Assembly (NCBI GenBank): GCA_020024465.1
Contig: JAHHTT010000001.1
Location: forward strand, 124,001-188,000
Direction of reading: 5' to 3'
Source: Odoribacter sp.
GTDB taxonomy: Bacteria > Bacteroidota > Bacteroidia > Bacteroidales > Marinifilaceae
DNA: 64,000 nucleotides
Under the pieces are notes generated by a model. It made no database searches and was not told where the DNA came from. It saw nothing but the letters and a program-made list of their open reading frames with translations. The position numbers and the translations under genes were made by a program. Shown here one piece after another: positions 53,999 through 63,869 of this stretch (position 1 is its first letter; each line of letters begins with the position of its first letter).

Positions 53999-54793
53999 TT
54001 ACACCGATATTTCCCCCTTAATATGCGGATAAGGATTATAACCCGTTAGTTCAAAATCTTCGTAACGGAAATTAAAAATATCTTCCACAGCAGGATTAAT
54101 TCTCATTTGTGGCAAAATCCGAGGCTCTCGGGTCAATTGCATTTTCACCTGCTCAATATGATTCAGGTAAATATGAGCATCCCCTAAAGTATGCACAAAT
54201 TCTCCTGCCTGTAATCCACAAACTTGCGCTACCATCATTGTCAACAAAGCATAGGAAGCAATATTAAACGGCACTCCCAAAAAAGTATCAGCACTACGCT
54301 GGTACAATTGACAGGACAAACGTCCATTCACAACATAAAATTGAAACAAAGCATGACAAGGTGCTAGTGCCATATTCTCTATATCTCCGGCATTCCATGC
54401 ACTGACTATTAAACGTCTAGAGTCCGGCGTATTTTTTATATCATGAATAACCTGAGTCATCTGGTCCAGATACGAACCGTCAGGTCTTGGCCATGAACGC
54501 CATTGAAAACCATAGATATGCCCCAAATCTCCATTATTATCAGCCCATTCATTCCAAATTTTAACTCCATGCTCCTGCAAATATTTTACATTTGTATCTC
54601 CTTTCAAAAACCACAATAACTCATATATAATTGACTTCAAATGCAACTTTTTTGTCGTCAACAAAGGAAATCCTGCCTGTAAATCAAAACGCATTTGGTG
54701 ACCGAAAACACTAATAGTACCTGTACCTGTACGATCTGTTTTCTCCGCACCTTCCCTCAAAATCCTATCTAACAAATCCAAATATTGCCTCAT
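53999..54793 (-). CDS. thyA: Thymidylate synthase
   Basis: ThyA methylates dUMP to dTMP using methylene-THF. The 264-residue protein has the catalytic Cys in ALAPCHALFQFYV, the conserved QLYQRSADTFLGVPFN, and LGDAHIYLNH. The ORF track opens three codons earlier, but MRQYLDLL at 54793 is the family start and gives the usual length. A -7 box lies 26 bases upstream. Confidence 0.98.
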   Translation of the reverse strand: MRQYLDLLDRILREGAEKTDRTGTGTISVFGHQMRFDLQAGFPLLTTKKLHLKSIIYELLWFLKGDTNVKYLQEHGVKIWNEWADNNGDLGHIYGFQWRSWPRPDGSYLDQMTQVIHDIKNTPDSRRLIVSAWNAGDIENMALAPCHALFQFYVVNGRLSCQLYQRSADTFLGVPFNIASYALLTMMVAQVCGLQAGEFVHTLGDAHIYLNHIEQVKMQLTREPRILPQMRINPAVEDIFNFRYEDFELTGYNPYPHIKGEISV

Positions 54794-54818
54794 AATAGTC
54801 ATAATTTGAAATTCTCTG

Positions 54819-54826
54819 CAAATATA
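54819..54826 (-). promoter_or_regulatory. thyA-folA promoter (-7 box)
   Basis: The minus strand reads TATATTTG, matching TAnnTTTG, 26 bases before the thyA ATG. Confidence 0.65.
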
Positions 54827-54886
54827 TAATATTTTTTAAGTATTACAATCTCTATATTAATGTTAGCATACTCCCAATTGCAATTT

Positions 54887-55519
54887 TCATTTTTTACGAA
54901 TTAACATTAAACCATGACGAATAGGAAACATAATATTTTCCACTCTTGCATCCGTCTGCACTAAATCATTAAAATCCAAAATTCCTTTAGTCTGTGCATC
55001 ACGACTTTCACTATCCAATACCTTTCCATCCCAAAGAACATCATCAGCGATAATCAAACCTCCTGAACGCACTTTATCTATCACTCTTTTATAATATTCA
55101 GAATATTGTCGTTTATCCGCATCAATAAAAACCATATCAAACAAACCGTCCAAGGTCGGAATAATCTCGCATGCATCTCCAATATGAAAAATAATTCTCT
55201 CTCCGAATCCACTACGCGCAATATAATCCTTTGTAAAATCTTCTATTTCATCATTAATATCAATCGTATGCAATATGCCTTTATCCATCCCCATTGCCAT
55301 TGAAATAGCAGCATAACCGGTATATGTCCCTATTTCCAATACTCTCTCAGCGCCTATCAGCCTACAGAGCATTTTCAAAAACTGTCCCTGCATATTTCCA
55401 GACAACATTCTTGGTCGCAATACTTTACGATGTGTATCTCTTGATAATTGAACTAAAATATCCGGTTCCATTTCAGAATGTCGTTCTATATAATCTTCCA
55501 ACTCTACAGTTATTTCCAT
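54887..55519 (-). CDS. SAM-dependent O-methyltransferase (class I, catechol OMT-like)
   Basis: The 210-residue cytoplasmic protein has the SAM motif VLEIGTYTGYAAISMAMG, the metal-binding Asp in FIDADKRQY and in IIADDVLWDG, and the N-terminal signature RMLSGNMQGQFLKML. It belongs to the PF01596-type O-methyltransferases, whose substrates in bacteria are mostly unknown. It lies seven bases after the M16 peptidase gene. Confidence 0.92.
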   Translation of the reverse strand: MEITVELEDYIERHSEMEPDILVQLSRDTHRKVLRPRMLSGNMQGQFLKMLCRLIGAERVLEIGTYTGYAAISMAMGMDKGILHTIDINDEIEDFTKDYIARSGFGERIIFHIGDACEIIPTLDGLFDMVFIDADKRQYSEYYKRVIDKVRSGGLIIADDVLWDGKVLDSESRDAQTKGILDFNDLVQTDARVENIMFPIRHGLMLIRKK

Positions 55520-55526
55520 ACTAACA

Positions 55527-56744
55527 TTATTTATAAATCAATACAGATTGCTTATCAGCTGCAAAAACGTCTTTGGCAATTTGATATAAAAGCTCCGGAG
55601 TTAGACTATTCACTTCTGCACAAACATCTTCCAATTCATCCACCTTATCATAAATCAAAAAACTCTTACCAATTGAAAGCATCATATTCTCATAATTTTC
55701 AGAAGATAATGTGATCTGACCTATCAGCTGACGTTTAGCTTTATGCAGTTGCATTTTTCCCAATTGTTTTTCACAGAATACCGACATTTCCTTATAAACC
55801 AAACGCAAACAACGTTTCAGATCCTCGGCGTCACACCCGAAATAAACAGCAAATACACCAGTGTCAGAATATGGCGTATAGGCTGCTTCTATATTATAAG
55901 CCAAACCGTATTTTTCACGAATATTCAAATTTAATCGAGAATTCATACCTGTTCCCCCCAGCATATTCACTAATAACGACAATGCTAAACGATTATCTTG
56001 CATATAACCATAAGCAACATTTCCAACAACACAATGATTTTGGTAAGTATTCTTTACTACGGTACGTATTTGCGGCAAGTATATTTCCGGCTTTACTCTG
56101 ATTAAAGGATTCTCACAACCGGAAACATCACCATAATAACGCTCTACCAAATGCACCAATTTTTCAAAAGGAAAATCACCAATAGAACTGATAACCATCC
56201 TCGAAGGCAAATAATTCCGCTTTACAAATTTTAATATTTTATCACGGGTCAATACTTTCACTGCCTCTTCACTTCCCAAAATATTCCGCCCAATAGAATA
56301 GCTTCCATATATCAACTCTTCAAAATCATCAAAAATTAATTCTCCCGGACTGTCTTTATATGAATTAATCTCATCAAGAACCACTTCTTTTTCCTTCTCT
56401 ATTTCTTTTTCCGGAAAAATTGAATTAAATACAATATCTGCAAACAATTCCAAAACACGCTCATAATCGCCTGGTAAGAAAGAAGCGTATATACAAGTAT
56501 CTTCCTTCGTTGTATACGCATTCAATTCACCTCCGACATCCTCTATACGGCTCAAAATATGATAAGCTTTCCGCTTGTCAGTACCTTTAAAAATAACATG
56601 TTCAATAAAATGGGCAATTCCCTCCTCTTCCGGTTGCTCATCACGACTTCCCACACCAATTATCAATCCACACCAAGCAGCTTTCCCTGTGATCTGCTGA
56701 TGAATCACTTTCAGTCCATTTTTTAAAATATAAGTCTGATACAT
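55527..56744 (-). CDS. M16 family zinc peptidase
   Basis: The 405-residue protein carries the inverted zinc motif HFIEH (IAHFIEHVIFKGT) near the N-terminus and the third ligand Glu in EKEVVLDEINSYKD about 75 residues later. It has two M16-type halves, the second inactive (ILGSEEAVKVLTRDKILKFV). No signal peptide is visible, so it is probably cytoplasmic and similar to YmxG/PqqL-type processing peptidases. It precedes the O-methyltransferase by seven bases and follows tig. Confidence 0.93.
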   Translation of the reverse strand: MYQTYILKNGLKVIHQQITGKAAWCGLIIGVGSRDEQPEEEGIAHFIEHVIFKGTDKRKAYHILSRIEDVGGELNAYTTKEDTCIYASFLPGDYERVLELFADIVFNSIFPEKEIEKEKEVVLDEINSYKDSPGELIFDDFEELIYGSYSIGRNILGSEEAVKVLTRDKILKFVKRNYLPSRMVISSIGDFPFEKLVHLVERYYGDVSGCENPLIRVKPEIYLPQIRTVVKNTYQNHCVVGNVAYGYMQDNRLALSLLVNMLGGTGMNSRLNLNIREKYGLAYNIEAAYTPYSDTGVFAVYFGCDAEDLKRCLRLVYKEMSVFCEKQLGKMQLHKAKRQLIGQITLSSENYENMMLSIGKSFLIYDKVDELEDVCAEVNSLTPELLYQIAKDVFAADKQSVLIYK

Positions 56745-56779
56745 ACTTCCTAGGAAAACAACTATTTTTTACAAAGAAA

Positions 56780-56817
56780 CCTACGGTTCTGATATATTCA
56801 TCTACCAGGGCCGTAGG
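56780..56817 (-). terminator. Weak terminator or attenuator between tig and the M16 gene
   Basis: CCTACGG (56780-56786) and CCGTAGG (56811-56817) make a 7-bp stem with a 24-base loop. On the minus strand it is followed by TTTCTTTGTAAAAAA, a poor T-tract. It could reduce read-through from tig. Confidence 0.4.
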
Positions 56818-56882
56818 CTCATCAAGCACCCTCCCCATAGGAGAGGATTTATTATAACACAATCTTGCTAATCAAACAATAA

Positions 56883-58235
56883 TTATTTTTGAAATAATTT
56901 TTCAAAATCTGACATGGAAATTTCCTGTTCTTCCAATTTCATATTCTCACGGATAATAGCAAACACCTTATTGTCCATCGCTCTTTCATACAAGTTATGA
57001 CGCTGTTTTTCATCTTCCAACAATTTTGCCGCAAAACCATCTAACTGTTCATCGGTCAATCCATACAAGCCATATTGTTGCAATTGAGCAGCTGCAATCT
57101 GACGAGCTTCTACCTTCATATCTTCTGTCTCTACCTTCACATCATGTTCTTTCATGATGGCGGATTTTACCAAATGCCATCTGAACTCATCACGGTAACC
57201 ATCAAAATCACGCTCTACATCCTCTGCGGTCATATTTTCATTTACAGCAACAATCCAACGTTTCAAAAATGCCTCCGGTAATACGACATCTTCATTTTTC
57301 TTTATAAATTTATCTCTTGCATCAATAGTAAAACGATACTCAGAATGTCCTTTAAATTGTTTTTCAACATCTTCTTTCACTCGGACACGGAAATCTGCAA
57401 CATCTTTCACAACTCCTTCTCCATACAATTTTGTGAACAATTCCTCATTCACTTCAGCATCAACATAGCGCTTAATTTCCTTAATGATGAAGCAATAATT
57501 TTCTCCTCCATTTTCTGCGACTTCTTTACTGACGCCCAACATTGCAGCAAAATCAGTCTTGTTAGGATAAGCTTTCACGGCATTAAATTTTACTTCTTCA
57601 CCGATTTTCTTTCCTTTAAAGGCATTCAATGCATTTTCATCCTTCATATAATGAAGCGACATGGATGCATCTTCATTCTTAATTCCATCTTTTTTCTCTT
57701 CACCATCTTCTGTCAATTCAAACAATTCACCTTTCAGGAATTCATCTCCTTCAATCATATCCACCTCTACCATGCTACCGTTATTTTTACAAATCCCCTC
57801 TATTTGTTTGTCGACCATTTCATCGTCAACTTTAATAATATAATAAGGCACTTTTTCGCGCTTGCTCATTTTAGCATTCACCTCAGGAGCTAAAGCTATA
57901 TCATACAGAAATTCAAAAGTTTCACCTTCCAGATCCAATGGATTCTGTTCTGTTTCATTTGGCAACGGCTCTCCCAATATCTGTAAATCATTATCTTTAA
58001 TATAGTCGTTCAAAGCATCACCCAGCACCTTGTTAATTTCCTCTACCAACAAAGATTTTCCGTACATTTTCTTAACAATCCCCATCGGAGTTTTGCCTTG
58101 GCGGAAGCCATTTACAACAACTTTTTTCTGATAATCCTTCAGCGCTTTCTCAACACGTTCTGCGTAATCCTCTTTACCTAATTCAATCTTAATGGTTGCA
58201 TTCAGATTGTCAATCTGGTTTTTAGTTATATTCAT
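56883..58235 (-). CDS. tig: Trigger factor
   Basis: Trigger factor is the ribosome-bound chaperone that meets nascent chains. The 450-residue protein has the ribosome-binding N-terminal domain with GFRQGKTPMGIVKKMYG (the GFRxGxxP signature), a reduced PPIase-like middle domain (about 150-245), and a long helical C-terminal chaperone domain. Bacteroidetes trigger factors often have a degenerate PPIase domain, as here. The tRNA-Leu gene lies just upstream on the same strand. Confidence 0.96.
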   Translation of the reverse strand: MNITKNQIDNLNATIKIELGKEDYAERVEKALKDYQKKVVVNGFRQGKTPMGIVKKMYGKSLLVEEINKVLGDALNDYIKDNDLQILGEPLPNETEQNPLDLEGETFEFLYDIALAPEVNAKMSKREKVPYYIIKVDDEMVDKQIEGICKNNGSMVEVDMIEGDEFLKGELFELTEDGEEKKDGIKNEDASMSLHYMKDENALNAFKGKKIGEEVKFNAVKAYPNKTDFAAMLGVSKEVAENGGENYCFIIKEIKRYVDAEVNEELFTKLYGEGVVKDVADFRVRVKEDVEKQFKGHSEYRFTIDARDKFIKKNEDVVLPEAFLKRWIVAVNENMTAEDVERDFDGYRDEFRWHLVKSAIMKEHDVKVETEDMKVEARQIAAAQLQQYGLYGLTDEQLDGFAAKLLEDEKQRHNLYERAMDNKVFAIIRENMKLEEQEISMSDFEKLFQK

Positions 58236-58271
58236 GCCAAATTATTTGTTATTATACATTTCTATTATAAA

Positions 58272-58296
58272 AAAGCCACCTCTTATAAGGCGGCTT
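58272..58296 (-). terminator. Terminator of tRNA-Leu
   Basis: On the minus strand, AAGCCGCCTT pairs with GAGGTGGCTT around a 4-base loop and runs into Ts. It lies ten bases after the tRNA 3' end and before tig. Confidence 0.8.
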
Positions 58297-58306
58297 CCTT
58301 GCTCAG

Positions 58307-58388
58307 TACGGGCGAAGGGACTCGAACCCCCAAGTCTCGCGACACCAGATCCTAAGTCTGGCGTGTCTACCAATTCCACCACGCCCGC
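58307..58388 (-). tRNA. tRNA-Leu (anticodon UAG)
   Basis: The minus strand folds as a class II tRNA. The acceptor arms are GCGGGCG and CGCCCGT followed by A73. The D-arm has TTGGTAGAC, the anticodon stem CCAGA/TCTGG encloses the loop CTTAGGA (anticodon TAG), there is a long variable arm, and the T-arm reads GGGGGTTCGAGTCCCTT. The 3' CCA is not encoded. The length is 82 bases. G1-U72 is a wobble pair, which I note but do not consider disabling. Confidence 0.93.
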
Positions 58389-58407
58389 ATGCCATATTTT
58401 GACATTG

Positions 58408-58415
58408 CAAAAGTA
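58408..58415 (-). promoter_or_regulatory. tRNA-Leu promoter (-7 box)
   Basis: The minus strand reads TACTTTTG, which fits TAnnTTTG, 19 bases before the tRNA 5' end. TTG-rich sequence about 20 bases further upstream could be the -33 region. Confidence 0.6.
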
Positions 58416-58830
58416 ATATTAAAATCCAAATACCCAAACCCAAAATAGGTTTTTTTTCTATCAAATTAGAATATTACTTCAAATAACATTGATTTTGCTA
58501 TCCGAAATGTTTTTATTTTTTTTGTAAATATGTTATCAAACATTCAAAACATATAATTAAGTGCTTTACTTTCGGTCTGAGAGAATTCTATTCTCCTAAA
58601 ATCGGAAAAATCATAGCAACAACGAAACAAAATGAAAAACAAGCAGAAACATTTGAACATATTACAAATAAAAATTCTTACAACTCATTGAAACCAAAAG
58701 ACATCAACGAATTTGCTTAAAAAAAATGTATTCAATTGGTTGTCAAAAGATTTAAAAGAAAACGGAACGCAAAAATTCCTCTTCCCAACATATTTAGACA
58801 GATACTGCAACATTAATAGATTAAAATAAC
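58416..58830. other. AT-rich intergenic region between tRNA-Leu and lolD
   Basis: This holds the upstream parts of two divergent promoters. I see no ORF with coding character. A short hairpin GAGAAT/ATTCTC occurs near 58585. Nothing else stands out. Confidence 0.6.
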
Positions 58831-58838
58831 TATCTTTA
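58831..58838 (+). promoter_or_regulatory. lolD promoter (-7 box, near match)
   Basis: TATCTTTA differs from TAnnTTTG at the last position and lies 18 bases before the lolD start codon. Confidence 0.45.
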
Positions 58839-58856
58839 GACCCAAAATTTAAAGTA

Positions 58857-59516
58857 GTGATTGAAATTAAAAACATACATAAAAATTACGGAACATTAGA
58901 GGTACTTAAAGGTATCAACCTCATTATACCCGAACAAAAAATCGTCACTATCACCGGTGCAAGCGGAGCCGGCAAAAGCACTTTATTATATATTTTGGGC
59001 ACCTTAGACCTGCCTGAATACGGAGAAGTGTTATACGACAACCAAAATGTTGCGCTACTTTCACCCAATCGGTTGGCAGCATTTCGCAACCTTAATATCG
59101 GATTTGTATTCCAATTTCATCACCTTTTACCTGAGTTCACTGCACTTGAAAATGTCTGTATCCCTGCATGGATTAAAGGAGAAAACAAAAAAAATGCTGA
59201 AAAGCATGCCTTAAAACTATTGGAATTGCTGAATCTTAAAGAACGCTCAGGACACAAACCGGCAGAATTATCCGGAGGCGAACAGCAACGCGTAGCTGTC
59301 GCCCGTGCCCTCATTAATTCTCCCAAAGTAATTCTAGCTGACGAACCGTCCGGCAATCTTGACACTCATACCAAACGTGAGTTGCACCAATTGTTTTTCA
59401 ATCTTCGCGATGAACTGAAACAAACCTTTGTCATTGTCACTCACGACCAAGAACTGGCAGACATATCCGACCTAAAAATATCTTTACGGGATGGGAAAAT
59501 AGAAGAAATGCAATAA
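58857..59516 (+). CDS. lolD: LolD-like ABC transporter ATP-binding protein
   Basis: The 219-residue ATPase has Walker A GASGAGKSTLL, the Q-loop FQFHHLLPEF, the signature LSGGEQQRVAVARAL, Walker B VILADEPSGNLD and the switch His in FVIVTHDQEL. It is closest to the LolD/MacB/FtsE branch that works on lipoproteins or envelope substrates. No permease gene is adjacent, so the partner is encoded elsewhere. The start is GTG (GTGATTGAAATT); no ATG gives a full P-loop domain. Confidence 0.85.
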   Translation: MIEIKNIHKNYGTLEVLKGINLIIPEQKIVTITGASGAGKSTLLYILGTLDLPEYGEVLYDNQNVALLSPNRLAAFRNLNIGFVFQFHHLLPEFTALENVCIPAWIKGENKKNAEKHALKLLELLNLKERSGHKPAELSGGEQQRVAVARALINSPKVILADEPSGNLDTHTKRELHQLFFNLRDELKQTFVIVTHDQELADISDLKISLRDGKIEEMQ

Positions 59517-59527
59517 CCATTCTTTAT

Positions 59528-61402
59528 TCAACCCTTCTCCCTTTTCCTCTGTTCGTACAAAAATTCCCAACAAGACAACACTCTATTCGCAGCAACACCG
59601 CTACCATAATTTATAGATTCATGACAAGATTTCAATTGTTTACTCAAAGCATCTGAAAAAGCATCCCGTACCATCATTTGGGCAGAAGTCAAAACCTTCC
59701 TCCGTTTCCCCTCATACAGCCAACCGCTCAATTCTCGTTCCAATACACCAAATACTTCATGACAGTCCGGTCGCTGCGCCCACTCCAACCATCTGTCAAG
59801 ATTAAAAAATTCATTCCAGATTCTCACCAAACTTTCACTGGTTTCTTTTGCATTCCGACCGAGCATGCTTCTACGGATATAATCAGTAGCATATCCCCCC
59901 CAAGCATCCTCAACCATTAACTCCAGGAAACACCTCACATCTCCATCTTTCCATTCTCCCCGTTTAAAGACAGATATGTATTCCTCTTCATTCATTACTA
60001 AACATTGCTTATAATAAGCAAGTACTGATTCCACATCCAATTGCTCCAACAATTTTTTACGATTATTACGTGACTGCACAAACATTCCCCACAAATTGCC
60101 GCCAGTTGAACACACTCTTTCTTTTCTCAACCATTCCTGATCATCTGCATATACATAACGCAATGAATTCCAAATATCATCGTCTTTAATTCCATTCTCC
60201 AATTTTGCTTCGTCTATTCCTAACAAAATTAGCAATCCCTTCTCCATATTTTCTTCCAAACATTTCTCGTAAGCATACTTTTGCGAACAGATTCTCCAGC
60301 TTTCGTCATCATCTTTAACCATATTATTTAGCTGCCAACGCAAGATTCTTGCATCTATATTTTTTTCTCCAACCAACATACGTCCAACCAGCAAATGTCC
60401 CGTTGCCGGATGTTCCATACAATCAACATTCAATTCATTATTTTCTCCGACAAAAACAACTCCACATGACTCCATAGCATCCAACGGCTGATTCTTTCGC
60501 TCTAATATAATCCCGTCTGCCATCCCCATCTTTTTCGACACATTGCCGATTGCAATCTGCAAGGCTTTCAAATATACCGCCGGCATACTGTTGTCAACAC
60601 TGATTCTTAAAGGTGTTTCCTTCGAAATATTCCAATGAACTCCCCTACTGCATTTTACACACCCCCAAGGATTAATTCCGTAATCCATTGCTTTTTGTGT
60701 CCTAAAAGGACTGTCCAGAAACATAATGACTGTTTTTCTACAATCATCAGGTAATAATTTCAGAGCCACTGATACATCCACATACGACTTCCCATTTTCT
60801 GCTGCCATCTCCACAATTCCTTGTTTAGGACTGACATTTACACAATGCCGTACTTTAAAACAAACACCATCTTTACAAGCGCTGACATCTAATATATCAG
60901 GATCTGCAAAATTTGACATCCGCAAACTGTTATCAAGACGATACCATTCGCCCGGCTCCTTCAACCACGCCGTAATCTCTACCAAATAGCCACTCCCCAT
61001 ACGTCTGTCTGCCGTCCAGATTTCCTCATAGTTTTTCAATCCGCTCAATTCCAATTTACAACCATCCAGCAACTCCTTGTTCGTCACCTGTTCCGTTGCT
61101 GCCACTCCATACACATTCAACTCTTTATCTTTTCCGGATTTCAATACAAAAACACCTTTTGATTCCAACAGTTCACCATACTTCCCCCTCCCTTTATCCA
61201 CCTGTGCTGTAATCATAAATTCGTGGCCCAATAACTCTTCAGCTATCAAGATATAAATCTTATCATTAAATTTATACACTGGTAACAACCCTTCCGCTAT
61301 AACATTTTCATCTGCACTTTTAGCCTGAGCCTTCACTTCATACAGTTCTCCAATAAAAGAACACCACAAACAAACAATAAAAAATAACACCTTCAAATTC
61401 AT
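59528..61402 (-). CDS. Secreted paralogue of the DUF5117-type metalloproteases without a zinc motif
   Basis: The 624-residue secreted protein has a signal peptide from MNLKVLFFIVCLWC (start at 61402). Its N-terminal part resembles that of the upstream gene (LLPVYKFNDKIYILIAEELL, DKELNVYGVAATEQVTN, ADPDILDVSACKDG). It lacks any HExxH sequence. The second half is helical and has no motif I recognise. Its ATG overlaps the stop codon of the upstream gene by ATGA, so translation is probably coupled. It may be an inactive partner or regulator of the protease; this is inference from position. Confidence 0.7.
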   Translation of the reverse strand: MNLKVLFFIVCLWCSFIGELYEVKAQAKSADENVIAEGLLPVYKFNDKIYILIAEELLGHEFMITAQVDKGRGKYGELLESKGVFVLKSGKDKELNVYGVAATEQVTNKELLDGCKLELSGLKNYEEIWTADRRMGSGYLVEITAWLKEPGEWYRLDNSLRMSNFADPDILDVSACKDGVCFKVRHCVNVSPKQGIVEMAAENGKSYVDVSVALKLLPDDCRKTVIMFLDSPFRTQKAMDYGINPWGCVKCSRGVHWNISKETPLRISVDNSMPAVYLKALQIAIGNVSKKMGMADGIILERKNQPLDAMESCGVVFVGENNELNVDCMEHPATGHLLVGRMLVGEKNIDARILRWQLNNMVKDDDESWRICSQKYAYEKCLEENMEKGLLILLGIDEAKLENGIKDDDIWNSLRYVYADDQEWLRKERVCSTGGNLWGMFVQSRNNRKKLLEQLDVESVLAYYKQCLVMNEEEYISVFKRGEWKDGDVRCFLELMVEDAWGGYATDYIRRSMLGRNAKETSESLVRIWNEFFNLDRWLEWAQRPDCHEVFGVLERELSGWLYEGKRRKVLTSAQMMVRDAFSDALSKQLKSCHESINYGSGVAANRVLSCWEFLYEQRKREKG

Positions 61403-63618
61403 TGTATTTCCAATATCAAGTTTATATTTTCCCTCCAACTATCCCAATAAGCTCCATGAAGCTTTTTCAAATGACGTTCCATCTTTTGCAATCCCTCTAC
61501 TAACAAAGCCGCAATTTCAGGGTATTTTCCTCTCTCCGATTTAACAAAATCCGAAACACTTTCCGTATAATTCCAAAGCAAAAAACGATGCCAAGGCCTT
61601 CCCATATCTTCTGTAAGCAATATTTTAATTACTGTATCCAAATATTCCGACACCGTATACTCTCCAATACCATTACGTTCACAATCAGCTATATATCTTG
61701 ACCTAAACACCAAACCATCAATTACAGTTACAGCCCATTCCTCCTGCCATTTCAATGGCCACTTATCATTTTCAGCCAATGCATATTTCTGCAAAAAAGA
61801 CAAAGCCCATTCTTGCTCCTTTTTAGAAACAGTTTCCAATTCAGAAGAAACATTCCCCCAACATTTCCTACAACCACCGATGTAGTTTAAAGCCTGATTC
61901 AAATACTCCACATACTGCTCATGTACCCCACGGTTTCTATTCTCTGCAACAGCCCATGCTCCAATCCCCCATTTCCCGAAATCGGGAGGCATAATTCCCA
62001 AATGGATAAGTTTCTCAATACCAATCTGTGCCGTTTCCAATGACACACGCCCCAAATCCTCTGCCTGAGCCTCCGGCATTGTGCTAGAAGCATCCTGAAA
62101 ACGGTATTTCCGCTCATGCTGTTTTTCAATAAGCCATTTGTCCAACTTAACAGATTCCTCTTGGGGAGTACAGCCTGGAAAACAACGGTAGCCCCACTCT
62201 ATTGCCAGAGAATCATATGCACCGATCCGGGGTATCCTATCCGCAATCGACAATCCATCCTCTTTGCTTACAGCATAATTAAGACGCATATAATCCATAA
62301 TTGAACTTCCATGTCTAAATTTATGCATTAATGACGCGTTTTTCAATTCAGATAAATTATAAACAGAACTTCCATAAAAATTATGAGTCAAACCTAATGT
62401 ATGCCCCACTTCATGAGTCACAACCAGTTCCAATAATTTTCCGACAATCTCATCTGTCAAGCCCTCAAATTCTTCTCCAATTTGCGACACATACCACCTG
62501 CACAACATATTAAAGACAGAATGAAATATGGCAACATGACAACTCAATATCTCTCCGGTCCGAAAATCCACATAAGAGCGTCCATAGGCATTCTCCATGG
62601 GACCGGCTTTATAAACAATCCAAGACAACGAAGCATTATCCAATACATATTCTACAGAATCAGTAGCCATTTTCCCCTCAATTGCATTCTTAAAACCACA
62701 ACGCTCAAACACAGCATTCCAATTATTAACCGCTTTCAAAATATAAGGCCACCACTGCTGAGGGAACTTGCGATCCACATACATGACAATCTTCTTTCGT
62801 GGTTCCACCAATTCACCACGATTATATCGTGCAGTATCTTTATCCGCAACTTCCAAACGCCACCGCCGGACAACATTCTTTTTTACCGGACTCAAGGTAT
62901 GCCCATCAAACTGTGAATACGGTACCTCAAAATAACCCACATTAGGTGAAGCATAACGTACAGACATCAAATCATACGGCAACAAATTCAAACAACAACC
63001 TATTTTCCAACGAGTTTTTTCCACAGGCTCCTCATCAGCCATCATATCCAAACCATCATACACTCCCTCAGAACGTATAATCACACCATCCGGCAGACCA
63101 ACAATTTCAGTTATCGTTCGTTCCTGTTCAACTCCCAAATCCAACAAAAAGAAAAAAGGTCGCAAACTCCATAACTTTCCCTTTTCCAGCCATTGGGTAA
63201 CATCTATCAACACCTTGTCCTCCTTATACTCCAATATTTTAAATTTTTGTAACATCAATGGCTCGGCACATTCTGCAAAAACCTCTTTCTGAGAACTTTC
63301 GTCAAGACCATTTATATAATCCCCCACCTGTTTCACAATCACAAAATCATGGTCAATCTCAAAACGAATTATATTGGGTCCAAACCTATCACCGGTATAT
63401 CCGAACTTATCATTAACCGACTTATTTTGGCGGTCTGCAGCTTCGATAATCGTTGTAGTCAAACTCATATCTCGCCCAAACAAATATTCAGGGATAGACC
63501 ATAATATCTTACCTTCCTTACGATAAGTTGTAAACAGTCCGGAAATAATCTCCGTCTGTCCATACAATTGAATGGTTAAAAACAACCAGATAACACAACA
63601 AAAAAACCTTTGTAACAT
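61399..63618 (-). CDS. Secreted zinc metalloprotease, DUF5117/DUF4953 type
   Basis: The 739-residue exported metalloprotease has a signal peptide in MLQRFFCCVIWLFLTIQLYG. The N-terminal domain (about 35-290) is of the type annotated DUF5117/5118. The zincin domain follows, with the extended motif HEVGHTLGLTHN (HExxHxxGxxH). The Met-turn is in SSIMDYMRLN. A longer reading starts at 63846, but the signal peptide begins at 63618, which decides the start. Function in peptide or protein degradation at the envelope is likely; substrates are unknown. Confidence 0.88.
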   Translation of the reverse strand: MLQRFFCCVIWLFLTIQLYGQTEIISGLFTTYRKEGKILWSIPEYLFGRDMSLTTTIIEAADRQNKSVNDKFGYTGDRFGPNIIRFEIDHDFVIVKQVGDYINGLDESSQKEVFAECAEPLMLQKFKILEYKEDKVLIDVTQWLEKGKLWSLRPFFFLLDLGVEQERTITEIVGLPDGVIIRSEGVYDGLDMMADEEPVEKTRWKIGCCLNLLPYDLMSVRYASPNVGYFEVPYSQFDGHTLSPVKKNVVRRWRLEVADKDTARYNRGELVEPRKKIVMYVDRKFPQQWWPYILKAVNNWNAVFERCGFKNAIEGKMATDSVEYVLDNASLSWIVYKAGPMENAYGRSYVDFRTGEILSCHVAIFHSVFNMLCRWYVSQIGEEFEGLTDEIVGKLLELVVTHEVGHTLGLTHNFYGSSVYNLSELKNASLMHKFRHGSSIMDYMRLNYAVSKEDGLSIADRIPRIGAYDSLAIEWGYRCFPGCTPQEESVKLDKWLIEKQHERKYRFQDASSTMPEAQAEDLGRVSLETAQIGIEKLIHLGIMPPDFGKWGIGAWAVAENRNRGVHEQYVEYLNQALNYIGGCRKCWGNVSSELETVSKKEQEWALSFLQKYALAENDKWPLKWQEEWAVTVIDGLVFRSRYIADCERNGIGEYTVSEYLDTVIKILLTEDMGRPWHRFLLWNYTESVSDFVKSERGKYPEIAALLVEGLQKMERHLKKLHGAYWDSWRENINLILEIQ

Positions 63619-63831
63619 ACACTCTTTAATAAAATAATTACCATTCTCAAATACATTCATGCTTTGTATAATACAAAGCGACAAACCCATCCGATAGGGT
63701 GATATAAAACAAATGTTTTTTTTCAAATATTCTTTTTTCCGATATTCCATAGAATCTAATATATTTGTGTTCCTAAGATACATTTCTGCAAAAATCTCAA
63801 ACAATCTTGGATTTTTGCATTTAACTTTTAT

Positions 63832-63839
63832 TATATTTG
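63832..63839 (+). promoter_or_regulatory. Promoter (-7 box) for the FKBP gene
   Basis: TATATTTG matches TAnnTTTG, with TTGG 21 bases upstream, and lies 30 bases before the ATG. Confidence 0.6.
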
Positions 63840-63869
63840 CGCACAATTAACAAATCAAATAAATACATA

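Noticed and set aside
57345..57893. 182-residue plus-strand ORF inside tig
   Set aside because: Phe-, Ser- and His-rich antisense shadow of the trigger factor gene; no start signal.
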